Below are positions 23,256 to 36,582 of a DNA stretch of 61,061 bases, piece by piece. Position numbers and translations under genes: made by a program. This DNA comes from Welwitschia mirabilis (lineage: Eukaryota; Gnetophyta; Gnetopsida; Welwitschiales). Location of the stretch: NCBI GenBank assembly GCA_051453625.1, contig JBOZIK010000001.1, positions 293,381,973-293,443,033 of the forward strand, written 5' to 3'. Each line of letters starts with the position of its first letter. Position 1 is the first letter of the stretch. Below the pieces are notes generated by a model. It did not search any database, was not told the origin of the DNA, and was given only the letters and a program-made list of their open reading frames with translations.

Positions 23256-24003
23256 AATCCAAGTCTTGCATGCTGTAAGTGCTATTATAAGGTGGATAGT
23301 TGTTATTTTTGCAACTGGATTGAAGATCACATTATAATCTAACTCTTATTGTTGTAAAACATCCCATGCTATTATATGGTATTTATACCTCTTTATAGTG
23401 TCATTTGCACATGTTTTTAACTTATATATCCACTTGTAAAGATAGTATTCATGCTCTTTTATCTTGAAACTAAATCCCAAGTGTGATTTTATTCAATAAA
23501 ATGAATTTCTTCTTTCATGGATTTTTACCATTCTTCATTTTCATAATATTTACTATATGAAGTTGGTTACATGATTAAAGCAACATGAACATACTTAGTA
23601 TTTGTCTTTCTTACTTTAGTTGAATTTCTCAGTCCTTCCTTCATTTCTTCTTTCTTCCTCATTTCTTATTTTGATACTTATACCTCATCTTCTACTTGGC
23701 TGTCAGCAATCCTCATGTAATTATTCATGAGTTGTTAATTTCCAAGGGCTTGAAAATTTTTGTGTTTCACATAGTAAAGTGATAATAGGCTCTACTAGTT
23801 AACCATTTGATTTAACTTGCTAAAGACATGTATGTTTAAAATATAAAAGCAAAACTTGTGATGGACACCATGATACATATTTATCAAATACAACATTCCT
23901 ATTTGTATAGCAATGATTGGTATTGGGATCATAACATCTTCCTCCTTTTCTCTCAAAATCATATCAAATAAAAACAAATAGCTTTCTTTGATCTTAGATT
24001 CAA
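23256..24003 (-). pseudogene. Copia integrase-RT linker, copy A
   Basis: The minus-strand sequence is alignable over its length with 49,825-50,520. It includes the segment downstream of integrase that in copia elements reads like YNP...ISRDVxFDE; here the broken equivalent spans about 23,860-24,000. It ends abruptly at about 24,000, where the BR1 repeat begins. Confidence 0.75.
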
Positions 24004-25341
24004 AAACTATCATAATGTTATAAATATTTTCATTTTCCTTCTTCTTAGAGAAACATGAATGGGAGACATTCTAATAAGAAATAAACTATGATAAGAAAAT
24101 TTAATTTCTTCTTTTCTTAATTATGAAAATACTTGGAGATCATTTTTTAGATCATCATAACAAACTTGATAATATTAAAGATACCATAATCACTTATGTT
24201 ATTTAAAATCTGCTTATATTTATTTTGTTGATAACACTTTCTTTATTTCTTTTTTTCTTTCCTTTTTTTCATATTTTTTTTGAAAGGGATAAGTATAAAA
24301 AGCTATTGTAAATAATTTTCACTGTAACCTACAAATTTAATTTTCATATTCTTTAAGAATTTAAATTCATTTTAATAAAAGTAAGATCTATATTGTTGGT
24401 AGTTCATTCATAATTTTTAATTCTTTTCTAATTACTTATACTGCTAGGAAGGATATGTTCTAATAAAATATTTGAGTATTATAATATTCGTAAGAAGGAT
24501 GCATACATGTTTATGATCTATGATCATAGAAACAAATTTAAGGAAAAAAAACTGTGAAGGGTAGAAAGGATATCATGAGCTATGAGACTCTAGCTTTCTA
24601 TGTCTATCATTCATGTTGTACATTTTTATATGGTCTCATGTTATAGATCTTTAATTTCCATTCGCAATCATTTGGAAAGCCATAGAGGACTTTTATATGA
24701 TTTAACATTAAATCTTACTCCTTGCTTAGTATTAATCAGATTATCTTATGTCTTTTCACAAAGGTAGATAAATGGGACATCTTTCATTTAACTCATGTTA
24801 ACATTACACTCTTTTAAAAACTAGTTTAAAAACTCTATACTAGTGATATATAATAAGTGCAAGTTATGAAAGTTTAATACTTTCATGAAGAGATTCTTTT
24901 TACACTTACCATTTATTTACATGCTCTAGTTTAATATGAAGAAATTTTGAGATAATCAAATCATGGTGTAAATCTCAAATTCACAGGAATGAGTTTGGAT
25001 TTAGTGGAACCCATCTAACTTATTTTTATTAAAAGAGGCATATTTTAATTTTCATTATGATACTCATAACCATGTAAAGGCATAATGATGGGAATATCCT
25101 CTTTTACTCTATCCTAAGTTATCCTTTTTAAAATAATCACATAGAAAACTCTTGATATTAATCTTATTCAAAATTATTTGTGTTCTAATAGATGACTCTC
25201 ATGTATAATGTTGTATCCATGCAAAAATAGTTAAGAATTTTTCTTTTAATGTAATTACATGCATGACTTCTAGCAAACATTTTACTAGTATTATTAATTT
25301 TGACCATTCACTAAAGATAAGTGCAAATCACTATTGTAATC

Positions 25342-25351
25342 NNNNNNNNNN
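25342..25351. other. Assembly gap (10 N)
   Basis: Ten N inside BR1. Confidence 0.99.
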
Positions 25352-28300
25352 TCTCTTCCAATCTTTCTATATTTAAAAGATTTTAGTGTATAAGAATTAA
25401 TTAATAAATTTTCAATATGTTTCATTTACTCTCAACATAAATATTACTATTTTTTATTTAACAAATACTTAGAGTAACAAAGATTGTATGTTTTTAGTCT
25501 TAGCTTGGTTTGTGATTTATCTTTTAGTGATATTTGGTTTTCTATACTATAAGTTTTTCTTTGTGATACATGGGATTCTCTATATATGTCCTATCCATTA
25601 TAGAAGATAACTTTCAGAAAGGTAGAAAAAATAATTTACTATAAAATTAAATATTATGAGAGTGATAAGAGGTTTTTTTAATGATAACATAAAGTAACAT
25701 AGTTTTTGATCTAGCATAAAATTAATTCCACATGTTATAACTAATCATGATGCTACTTAAGTTCAAAAATATTGTGATGATTATGTGATGCTAAAAATTT
25801 AGTGTAATTATAGAGAGATATTAATATAAGGTATAACATATCTTATCAAGTATAAAATGGATTACTTGTAAAAGAAAGAAGACATAGGAAAATGTAGAAA
25901 AATATTAATAAGAAAAAGCATCAAGAATAGAAATCAACATCAAATATTAATATATTATTATAATTGAATATCACTAATTAATGTAATAATGGATTTATAG
26001 TTTAAGCTTGGTACATCTTCAGCTTCCTATATAAAAGAACTAAACCCCTATTTAGAAGATCTTAGTTAACCTTGAATCCTTTCAAGAACACATACATAAT
26101 AAAATGATTCAATTGATGGATGAAATATAGATGTCTTATCTAGAAGTAAGGCATTGGCATAAACAATTATTAGTATAGGCCTACCACCATCTCAGTATAT
26201 ACATGAGAAATCTTTTTAGTAATTTGTACAGTTGATATAATTTTGTAGATAAAATATAATAATTCTTCATATTAAGATGATAAAATAAGAATGATTACAA
26301 TTTTAAAACATACAAAACCCATGCATTAACATAAGATTTAATCATGATTTTTGATCAATAATTATTTCTTCTTACATGGAATTACCTATGAATCATCACT
26401 AATATGAAATAATAGTATTTTTAAGCTAGAAGGAAATTTTTTTTAGGATGTTAGCCAATAATCAAGTTCATATGATGGGGATGTGTCATAATTAAAATTA
26501 GTAGTAGAAATAAGAGATAACATTTTCTATAAAACATGAAATTTACATTATCATGGATAATGTGGATAACATCAGACATTCATCCATGATGTATTTATCA
26601 TCATGTAATACTACCATTGAGATAGGATAAGTATATTAATTATTTTTCTATTATGGCCTTCATGAATGGTACTATCTAAATCTCATCCTCTAAATGTTAC
26701 ACTTTATTAATTAAAGTTAATCCTCATAGGTTGTATTTATTTATGATCAAGTTAATTCATCACTACTTTTTTCCATGAGTTATTTATCATTACATTTTAA
26801 TAATCATTCAAATTATGCAAAACTGCATAAGCTCAATTCATGGTATATTAAATACATAGAAAGAAACGTTCAAGTTAATTACTCCATTGGAATTTAAATG
26901 GATGTATTGTTAACCCTTTATGTATAGACATTTTAAAAAGTTAATAAAAATAGAAGTATAAGATGAGAAAAAAACTAAAGCAAGTTAATTACATACTTAT
27001 CACAACTCTAAGGTTTGATAGGATAAATCTTAGTACTTTACAATTTCCAAACATGACTTTTATTTTCACAAGAATTTAAATTACTCAATCTTAATATAAA
27101 TTATTCAATGATTTTATCTTTACGATATTTTAAAAAATGAAAAATCTAAGTGTTTAAGTGAATAAAATAAAATTCAACATCTATGGATATAGATGAATGA
27201 GTCTTTAGCTACTAGAGTTAAATGAATGATTATCTTCAATGATTGAAATTTTGATAATTCCATGAAATAATTTTTTTAAAATTTTGAAGACATTTCTTCT
27301 TCTAGGTTTAAGTTATGTAGTTAATCTTTCAAGCAATCGCTTATTAAGTAAAATCAATTCATTAAATCATAAAAAAATTTTGTCATTGAGGAATTCTATT
27401 CTATATTGATTAGTTATAGAGGGATATTTTTTAATAAAAGTTTATTTGGAAATCTTGGTTACGCTATAGATTTTAATATTCATATCATAGTGCATTAATT
27501 TTATCCTTACTTATCCTCTTGATTTGATTTAAAGCTTCAAATTCATATTTATTCATTTTTCAGTTGCATTAAAAATATTACATTTTATGTTCATAATTTT
27601 TAAATTAAATATTATTACCTAATAATTAAAATTTAAAATGATACTCATTATGGCTAATACAAACATTCCATTAAAAGATGAAATAAATTCTTAAACTTTT
27701 TTAACTCTTATAGTACAAAATCTATAGGAAGATAATAGTTTAAAAATAATAACATTTTAAACTACTAATTTTTAACATTATCTAATATTTTTAAAGATCT
27801 TTTAATTCTAATGATATATGAAAAAATAAGACATTTTACTTATACTAGCTACAAAATTGAAAAAATCCTATGTACAATGTATTCCCCTATTCTACATGAT
27901 ATAATAGTTATTTAGGATGTTTTCATTAGGGAGAAATTTCATCTAGTATAGCAACACTTATATTTTAATATAAAAAACATTTATTTTGCATTATTTTTAA
28001 TTTTTACCATGACTAGACCTTGCATAATTGGGAATTTAATTAATTTATTTAAATAAATAAGGTTTATTTTTACTTATTTAAGTTTTTTAATAGCTCCTCA
28101 TCCATTCTTAAGGATGTTTTTATAAGTTAAGAGAAGGTACTAATAAATTAAATTTTGGTTTCTATTTTTCATTTAATTTTTAGATTTTTAATTATTTCCT
28201 TTTTATTATGCAATTAATGTTTCTTCATTTCATTTATTTTTATTTTTACTTCATTCTTTAATTGTGATGAATTCCCTACTCTTAAGTAGGATAGAATTCA

Positions 28301-31300
28301 TCTGTATATAACATTCACCCTCACAATCATGTACAACCTATGCTTTAACATTTCTAAATTAATTTGAAGTAAATTTTCAAATATTTTCTCTTTAGTTTGC
28401 TATGTTATAGATTTAATTCATATCTTGTTAAATATATTACATGTTGAATATTTATGAATTATGCTAAAATATTTTTTAATTTGAATTTTGGTAAAGGTTT
28501 TCATATGATCGATGAAACTTACTTGGAAATAAGATATGAAAGGAATTTTTTTTTAATTTCATAATCTTTATATTATAAATCACATAAATTTCAAATCAAT
28601 TTAGTGTTTTAATTAGTACTATTTTAATTTTTTATTTTTCTGTTCAAATTTTAATGAATTATAAAAGCATTTCTTGTGTTAAATAAACATACATGTTTAA
28701 AATTTAGATCATTTTGCGATGTTTCATAACATTGTAAATCAGGAAAATATATTTTTTATTACATTTTAAATGAATTACCAAGCCTTATTCATATCATTTT
28801 TGAAAAAATTATCTTTTATTATAATCTCTAAGAGTTGTTATCTTCGAAAGTTACTCCATTATGAAACCATTGAATTAACCCTCCTTTTTTATTGGCATGT
28901 TGTGAATATTTTAGTATCATATTATTTGTCCATCAAGAGAATTATAAAATTCTTTATTATAATATTTCATGAAGTTTTTAATTTTTCTTCCTAGGGATTT
29001 GTCATTTTGATGCTAGAAATAAGTGTTTCAAAAAAGTTTTTGAAATGCTTTTATAAATTTTAAATAAATGTATTTTAAAGATATATACTATTGTTTAATA
29101 TTCACCTTTTTAGCTATATATGAAAACAACATATTTGACTAAACTCCTATTTATTGAAGTGCATAACTCCTAAAGAGATATAAGATAATTTCATATTTTT
29201 GAATGTGTAAACATGGATCTCCATTTTTTAATATTTTTCATTTAAACAAGGAGTTGATTAAAGAAGATCTAAAATTAGGATTTTGTATGATGTTAAATGT
29301 TAAAATACATGTTGAAATATTATTTTATTATTGATTTATGTAATTATAAACTTTTTATAACATTGTGCTGAATGATGAATTGAGTAATACTACAAAATTT
29401 TTTAATGTAGCTAATGAAGAAAATTTGGAAATTATTGAAAATTTAGAAGAATTAAAATAAAAAATACTTTTTACATAATGAAAATTTCTACAAATGTATG
29501 TGGTGAAGGTAGAGTGTAAAAACATAAATAAATTCTACTATAATTTTAGAGAATTTTGAAATTAATATATCGAATTTGGAAATATTTGAAAAAAATCGAT
29601 AAGTGGGATAAAATTTAATCTTAAATACTTTTCAACTATTAGAAAGATTTAATCTTATATTTATTATCTCATTCTTTTTTTTTTTAAATTCCATGACTCA
29701 CATAATTTTGCTTCATATATTACATAATTATGATATGTAAACTTACATTTGTTATATTCATGTGCATTCTGTAAAGTTTTATGTCTTATAATTAATAAGG
29801 AAATGACTGTAGTAACAATTTTAAAGGATCAATAACTTATAAATTGAGTTAAATTATTAATTAGGTAAAATCTATAATGAATAAACTATATCCCGTCATG
29901 TATTAATATGGATATATACCTCAACAATATGATTGTTGCTAATGATACTACTTGTGAATTATTATGAAGTGAATATAGGGAAAATGTTAAGATACATTTT
30001 TTTTAATATAGGTTTTAGTTTTTTAAGGAGGGGATGTAACCCTTTAAATGTAATGAATCTGCAAAATATATAAGAATTTGTACACTTATGGATCTACTTG
30101 CTAACTTAATATCAATCTATATAAGAATACTTGTTAGAAATGATAATAAAGGATGCAGGAAATCTCTTTCAAATTACAAAATGAAATATTCTCATAAAGA
30201 TTTTCTAGAAATGATAATATGCATATAAAAGTTCTTAATGTCATTCTTACAAGTATAGAACATTATTAAGTGCAACAAATTTTATACACTGTAAGAGTAG
30301 ATGAAGTGAAAAAATCAAGTACTCATAAGGGATTTTAATTACTCTAGTATGAAAGAATGGAAAAATAAAAAATAAAATTAATATTTCATACCTTAATCTT
30401 ACTTATAGAAGTAAATCAAGAACATTCAAATAAGCATTGAAGTATTTAAAGCGAAAGCATACATGGAGTATGAAGTAGTTTTCTTTAATATAGAAGAATA
30501 TTTGGATGTTAGTAAACTTATTGCTATGTATGAAGATGATAAGAAATAAATGAACATTTTTTAAGAGGTATAAATTTAAATTCCACATTAATTACAAATA
30601 AACCTATATATAAGCATGAAGTTAGCTATAAAGAAATTTTTACCGATAGTAAAATGGTAAAGTATCCAAATCTTAATTGCTATAATAAAAAGATATAAAA
30701 TACATTAAGTTGATATGAAAGATAAATTTATAAATAAGTGTCATTAGAAGGATATTTACATAGCTTATTAGATATAGAATTTAAAATTTTTAAACACTAA
30801 GATACTAACGTAATGATTTCTATTAAATGTTTGAAAAAATAATAGTAAATATTTTATTATATTTGTATATTATATTTAATAATTTAATATGAACATTATG
30901 AAGATAAAGATATATCTTGTAAAAATTTTGAAACCATGATCTTAAGTTAATGAAAGACTACCTTACTTTGCAATTGAGTTAATAGAGTATTAACATTTCT
31001 TAGATTAATTATAGTACATTATTAATATGTTAATAATATTTGACATGAATAATCTAAAATCCATGTTTGTAAAAATAGAATATAAATTGAATCTAACTTC
31101 TATTAAGGAATTACAAGGCGCATATCAGATACTATTTAATTGATATATTAATAAGATATTAAGAACTGTATATTTTACTAATACATGATAGAATCATATT
31201 ATTTAATTGATATATTAATTATATATTAAATTAAAAAAGCTATTTAGACATGGTGTTTATATTCTAAAGTATCAAAAGAGAATGAAAGAATTTAGATTTC

Positions 31301-32639
31301 TATTTAAATAGGATGATAACTTAGAACCTAATATACTTAGCAAATTTAAACTTTGTGTACTATTAGGATAACAAAGAAAAACATGCATTAAGATACTTTA
31401 TTTTCTTAAAATAATTTAGATATTAGAGATATAAAAAATTCATACACTTATTAGATTAATTAAACTATGTGGGAGTCTTTAGAATGAGAAAGGTAAAACA
31501 TGTACAATTAAGACACTATACATTATAGATCATTTATAAAAAGGACATGTAAAACTATATGTGGGTAATCAATTTGCAATTGAAGTAATCATTACTCCTA
31601 TAATTCAAAATATAATAAGCCATATTAATAAGGAAATACGTATGATATGAGAATTATATTAAATTATAGACATTACGATAAAGCCATTAGTATAGTAAAT
31701 ACTTAGTAGTCTAAAGGTCATCTCAAATTATGCATATCAAGTTTTTTAAGACAATTATATATGATTTACTATTTAACATTTAAGGCTCTTCGAATTATGA
31801 TAGTTAAAAACTAAGGGATTTATTTGATTAATAAATTTTTTCAAAGAAATTATTACTTTTTAGTTATTATCATTATCAATGTATTAACTATTTGTGTTAG
31901 ATGTAATAATCATGTTATGTATATAATATTAAAATTTTTTTTTTTTTTTGGAATGAGAATTAAGCTTTAATTACCTTTTGAAAATGAAGTTCCAACACTA
32001 TAATCAAAAAATAGAGATTATAGAACAAAATTAGAAAAAAAACTAATTCCAAAAAAATTGTCAAACAAAGTAAGATAGAGTTATCTGAAGCTTCTTCTGC
32101 TAGCTCTGGTCTTACAGCATTACATCATCTCCTTGTTATGGTGGTCTATCTTTGAAACACACTGAGCCTTCTAGCTCTTATCTAAGATAACAAGTGCATC
32201 ATATTATCAAAGATCCCTTTCTGATACTACTTCCAGCTAACTGTGGTTGTTGCTGTAGTTTCAGTTCTTTCCTATAGATTATGTTAATTATGATTTAACT
32301 TGTGAAGGGATAAAAGCATGAATTGATATTTGTGAATTTGAGCTAGAGATTTTAATTTGATCAACTACTCTGTGATGCAATCTAATCACTCATAGGGAAG
32401 GAATCTAAGCTTAGGTATTTTTTCTTCATCTTTTGTGTAATAATTATGGGTGTATGCCCATTTGATGATACTAAATTCGATTCTTTTGGATGTCTTTATT
32501 TCTCTAAATAGAGGATAGTTTTAGATTTAGCTATTTCATTCATAATTTTTAGAGGCTTAATGTCTATTTGCCTAAAAATTTTTCCATTTTTTCCTTGCTA
32601 AATGAAGTAAATGGAGGCTAAAATAACCGATTTAATGAT

Positions 32640-33000
32640 GTTATGCTGAGTAGAGTGATATTTGAACCTGTGCTTTAACCAGTGCAACATAACTGACTAG
32701 TTGGCTAAAGGAGGTTTAATATTAACTAAATTCAAAGATGAGGAGAGGATTTTCAAGCTTACTTGGCATTAAAAGAAAATATTATTTCAAGTTTCTTCTA
32801 CTAGACCACAAAGGCAACAGATTTGGTCTGTCTGGATTTCTACTTTACTTAGCCTATCTTTGGTGTTAAGCCTATTTTTATAGGCGAGTCAAATGATGAA
32901 AGAGTATTTAGGGGTGAAAAATATATTCCAAACAAGGTAATACCATTTAAGATCTGACTCTCTCAGCTGAGCATAAGTAGAAAAGGGAGCAAATGGATTT
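32640..33000 (-). pseudogene. LINE2 C-terminal zinc-binding domain, broken
   Basis: Around 32,900-32,760 the frame contains YKNRLNTKDRLSKVEI and ICCLCGLVEET, followed by NNIFF and CQVS. This matches the zf-RVT domain (LxTxDRL, then CxxC..ExxxHLFFxC) at the end of plant LINE ORF2 proteins. A tRNA-like A-box/B-box pair at 32,660-32,707 overlaps its downstream edge. Confidence 0.8.
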
Positions 33001-33099
33001 CCTTCTGCTTTCCATTCTATATCATCTATTATAAGATATATGTAGGTATTTTTCTATGATCTAAGTTGTAACATCTTTTTGATAACCCAAGAGGTGCTT

Positions 33100-34110
33100 T
33101 ATTTCTTCTGATATTTCCAAATACTTATGTCTTTAAAGTAATACTTATGGAAACACTTGATCTATATGTTGTCCTTTTTGAGTGTCAAGTCCAATATTTG
33201 TGTCATGATTAGATCTTTATTTATCAAGTTGGAATTGATTAGACCTAGGCCTCCTTCTACTTTTGATTTTACCAAATAGTGTCAAGCTATTAGGGATTTT
33301 TTGATTGGATTATGAAAGCCAGTCCAAAGAAATTTTTTACATATAGAGTTAATTTCAAAGATGATATTCTTGGGCAGAATGAAAACTCTATTCTAGAAGG
33401 AGCTCAAGTTTGGAGCACTACTTTTACCAAAAGTAGTCTTCTTCTGTAACAGAGGAATTTGTTGGTCTAGGATTTTATCTACTCTATAATCTGCAAAATA
33501 ATGGGCAGGTAGTTAGCAATGGGAAACTTCTTAGATTTTAGAGGCATTCCTAGATGTCTAATAACGAGATAATCCTCTGAAAAATCTAGGACTTGAATGA
33601 ATCATTCTTTTTGATCTTAAGAAATGCCTCCAAAGAAGGCCTAACTTTTGGTCTACTTTAAGAGCACATCTTGGACTTATATGCTTTCTTCCATAGTGCT
33701 AGATGAGCTCTTGAGCTAACAAGATATCATGGGTAAAACTTCTTTAAGAAATAAAGGCATGTTCCTTGTCTCCCACTATAAGCACTTCTTTAATTCTCTA
33801 GAAAATTATGTTGATGATGGCTTCATATAAAACATTGTAACAGGCAACTGGTCTAAAATTAGCAGTTGTATTAGAGCAAACCTTTTTTGAGATCAGCATA
33901 ATAGCTATAGATTTTACTTCTTTAGGAATTTTAATGTCCTTAAAAAATTACTTAGTGTCTTTACAAACATCTTCTTCTATTAAATTCCATGAGCATTTGA
34001 AAAATTTTGCAGATAGCCCATCAGGTCCTGGTGCTTTATCATCATCTATCATCAAAAAAGCTTTTTTAATTTCCTCAAAGGAGACTGGTTTACATAAATA
34101 TAGGAACTAG
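33100..34110 (-). pseudogene. LINE2 reverse transcriptase, broken
   Basis: Starting near 34,085, SFEEIKKAFLMIDDDKAPGP is followed by DGLSAKFFK, the classic plant LINE RT entry motif. Next come IPKEVKSIAIMLISKKV, NFRPVACYNVLYE, DILLAQELI and RKHISPRCALKVD, covering the fingers and the first catalytic block. Near 33,250-33,220 GGLGLINSNLINKDLIMTQI matches the conserved post-RT segment. Stops and frameshifts throughout. It would perform target-primed reverse transcription. Confidence 0.9.
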
Positions 34111-34599
34111 ACTACACTTACTTTGGGGCCAATTCTTAGTATTGAAAGATCTAGTTTATTTACTTTTTCATTGGTTCCTAGAAATTTCTAAAAACATGAG
34201 GTGATTTCTCTCTTCACATCAGATGGTTGATCTAGAAGAATATCATTATCATTTCAGATTGATCCAATAAAGGAACTATGCCTCCTTTGATTAATACATG
34301 TATGAAACTATGTTGAACTTAATTCCACTCCCTGGGCCCATTTGATCTTGGATCTTTACTTAATAAGATGGAATTCTTAATTAAGAATGTTATTTTACTG
34401 AGCAGTGAGGTTTTGTTCTTTCTTTATTTGCTTTACATCTTCCTAAGAGATTTCTAGTTGAAGTTGGATGGATGTAAGCTTAGCTATTGTACTTTTTACT
34501 TTTTGAGAAAAGCCTCTTATAATATGTGTATAGTTTTCCTTTAAGGCCTTTTTGATGATTTTATACCTTTTTCGAAGGTTAATCAAAGAGGTGCAAGAA

Positions 34600-35379
34600 G
34601 GGTGAAGAAATTAGCTTACTTGAATTATACTAAAAAATTTGTCATCCTCACACCAAAAGTTACAAAGCTGAAATGGTGGATTCTTCTTAATGCATTCATT
34701 GCATTTTTAAAATAGAGGAGAGTGATCAGATAAGCTTGGAGTAAGGACTTCATCATAAGAATGGGAAAAAATTCAATCCACTTACCATTAGAAAGAACTT
34801 TGTCCAACTTGCATGGGATTCCAGCTTTGTTATGATGCCTATCAGACTGAGTGTAGATGGAGTCAACCATATTTAGATTAGATTAAAAAAGTGATTTGAA
34901 ATAGGTTTTGAAGCTCTTCTATATCTCTATTACCTATTGGACTGCCATTAACTTTTTCTATAGAATCTGCTATGCAATTAAAGTCTTCTTGTAAGGTACA
35001 AGAATAAGAATATGTTGTGTTAGAAATATTGATAATATCATTTCAAAGAAATTGTATTTCTTTTGTAGGGTTGAAATAGTAAATGAAGGAAAGGTAAAAG
35101 ATTCTACTATTAAACATGAGCACATAGTGAATAATTTGAAGAGAGATGAAAATCACTTTGACTTTACCTATGGAGGGATTCCATAATATAAAATTTCTTC
35201 CATTTGGTAAATGGGAGAAATTATGTACATACCTCCAGATTACGTTTGCATGCAGTTTGCTATCTTCTAAACTTGCTCTAGATGAACCTTTGTCTCTATC
35301 ACTCTCATAAGACAAATTCTCAGCTTGAAGATCAACGTTTTGGCTTGTTGTTGCTTTTATGGGTTATTTAGGCTCCTTA
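34600..35379 (-). pseudogene. LINE2 endonuclease domain, broken
   Basis: Minus-strand frames at 35,315-35,043 (containing NGRNFILWNPSIGKVKVIF) and 34,870-34,625 (containing LDKVLSNGKWIEFFP) match the middle and end of the AP-type endonuclease of plant LINEs, where GxxxLWNP and DRxLxNxxW are conserved. The enzyme would nick target DNA. The two frames are shifted relative to each other, and the final S-D-H block is degraded. Confidence 0.75.
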
Positions 35380-36582
35380 TGTTCCAAGCTATAACTTGAA
35401 TCCTCTAGGGTTATTATCCCTTGTCCCTTTGACTCTGCTTCTACTTAAATTCTTTTGCATTGATGGTGTGATTGTATTCTTAGAGTTAATAGACTTTTGA
35501 AGAACACTGAACTTACCTATCTCTTACTCTAAGTTTAAGTCATTAAAGTAATTATGGAATGGTACCTTATTATGATTTTGAGAGTCCTCCAACTATGCCT
35601 TAGACTTTGGAGATGAACTGCATATTTGTTTTCAGTTTACTTTACTAGTTTATCTACTATGTCAATCTTAGGACTAGCCTTAGGCAATGTTGCTTCTGTT
35701 TCTTATTTGGGCATTGAGGCTCTATTTAATTTTAATTGCACTCTTCCTTCAGAAAGTTAGTTTAGCCATTGTTTAATAGAACTTATCTCATCCTATTTGT
35801 TGCTTCCTGTAGAGATGAGTTTCCAGATTAGGATAAGCTTTCTTTTTCATTGCTTCATTTGGTGTCCAAAACATTTATAAAAATCACATTTTTTTGGTGT
35901 TTGTTTATATTCTATCTTTTTCTCTAGTTTTTTTCTATTTGGACCCTTTAGAGTAATGGTTGATGGAATTTCATAGTCTAGCAATATTTCTATGCAAAAT
36001 TTGGTGAAGCTGAGTTGCCCTTGTCGTGCTATTATTCCATCTATGTAAATGGGTTTGACAATAACACTAGTGATTTTAAATAAGATCTTTGCTAACTAAA
36101 GGTATAGATTTAGACATGGGAGTTTCATCAAAATTGGAAATTTCAAAATTTTATCTATGTCTATTATTGTCACAAGTGTCTAGGGCTTTAAATCAGTGGT
36201 CTATTATCAAATGGTTAAGGGTCCTTTTCTAAAACATTCTGCATCACCTCATGGATTTGAAACTTGAAAATTGAAATTCCCTACTCAACCTAGTACACTA
36301 TGACCTTTGCCTCATACTGCATGTGGCTTTATGTTATAGATGAACCCTATTAACAAGTTCTGCCATTTCATTATTCCTGAGTTTCATTCTTGGTCATCCA
36401 TGTGAACTTCAGTTGCAGAGTATTATTGTCGGATGCACTCCAATTTCAAGTCTGAATTAAAGTTTCAATTTTTTTACTACTATGCTAGCCCAAGATTCTG
36501 TTTCGTCATCATCATCAACTCAATCCAGGCTAGCTTACTTGATGTTATTAGATGGAGGTAGAAAAGAATCCATAGGTTCCAT
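35380..36582 (-). pseudogene. LINE2 ORF1 (zinc-knuckle RNA-binding protein), broken
   Basis: An ATG at 36,582 starts MEPMDSFLPPSNNIK, followed by an acidic stretch (DDDDETESWAS) typical of plant LINE ORF1 N-termini. Around 35,860-35,820 the residues KCDFYKCFGHQMKQ-stop follow the C-X2-C-X4-H-X4-C spacing. The second Cys is now Tyr and the last is a stop, both expected from G-to-A or nearby changes. ORF1 protein would package LINE RNA. Confidence 0.7.

Noticed and set aside
28770-28994. 74-codon plus-strand frame in BR1
   Set aside because: The equivalent part of BR2 does not preserve a matching ATG-started frame of this length that I can see, and the composition is low-complexity.
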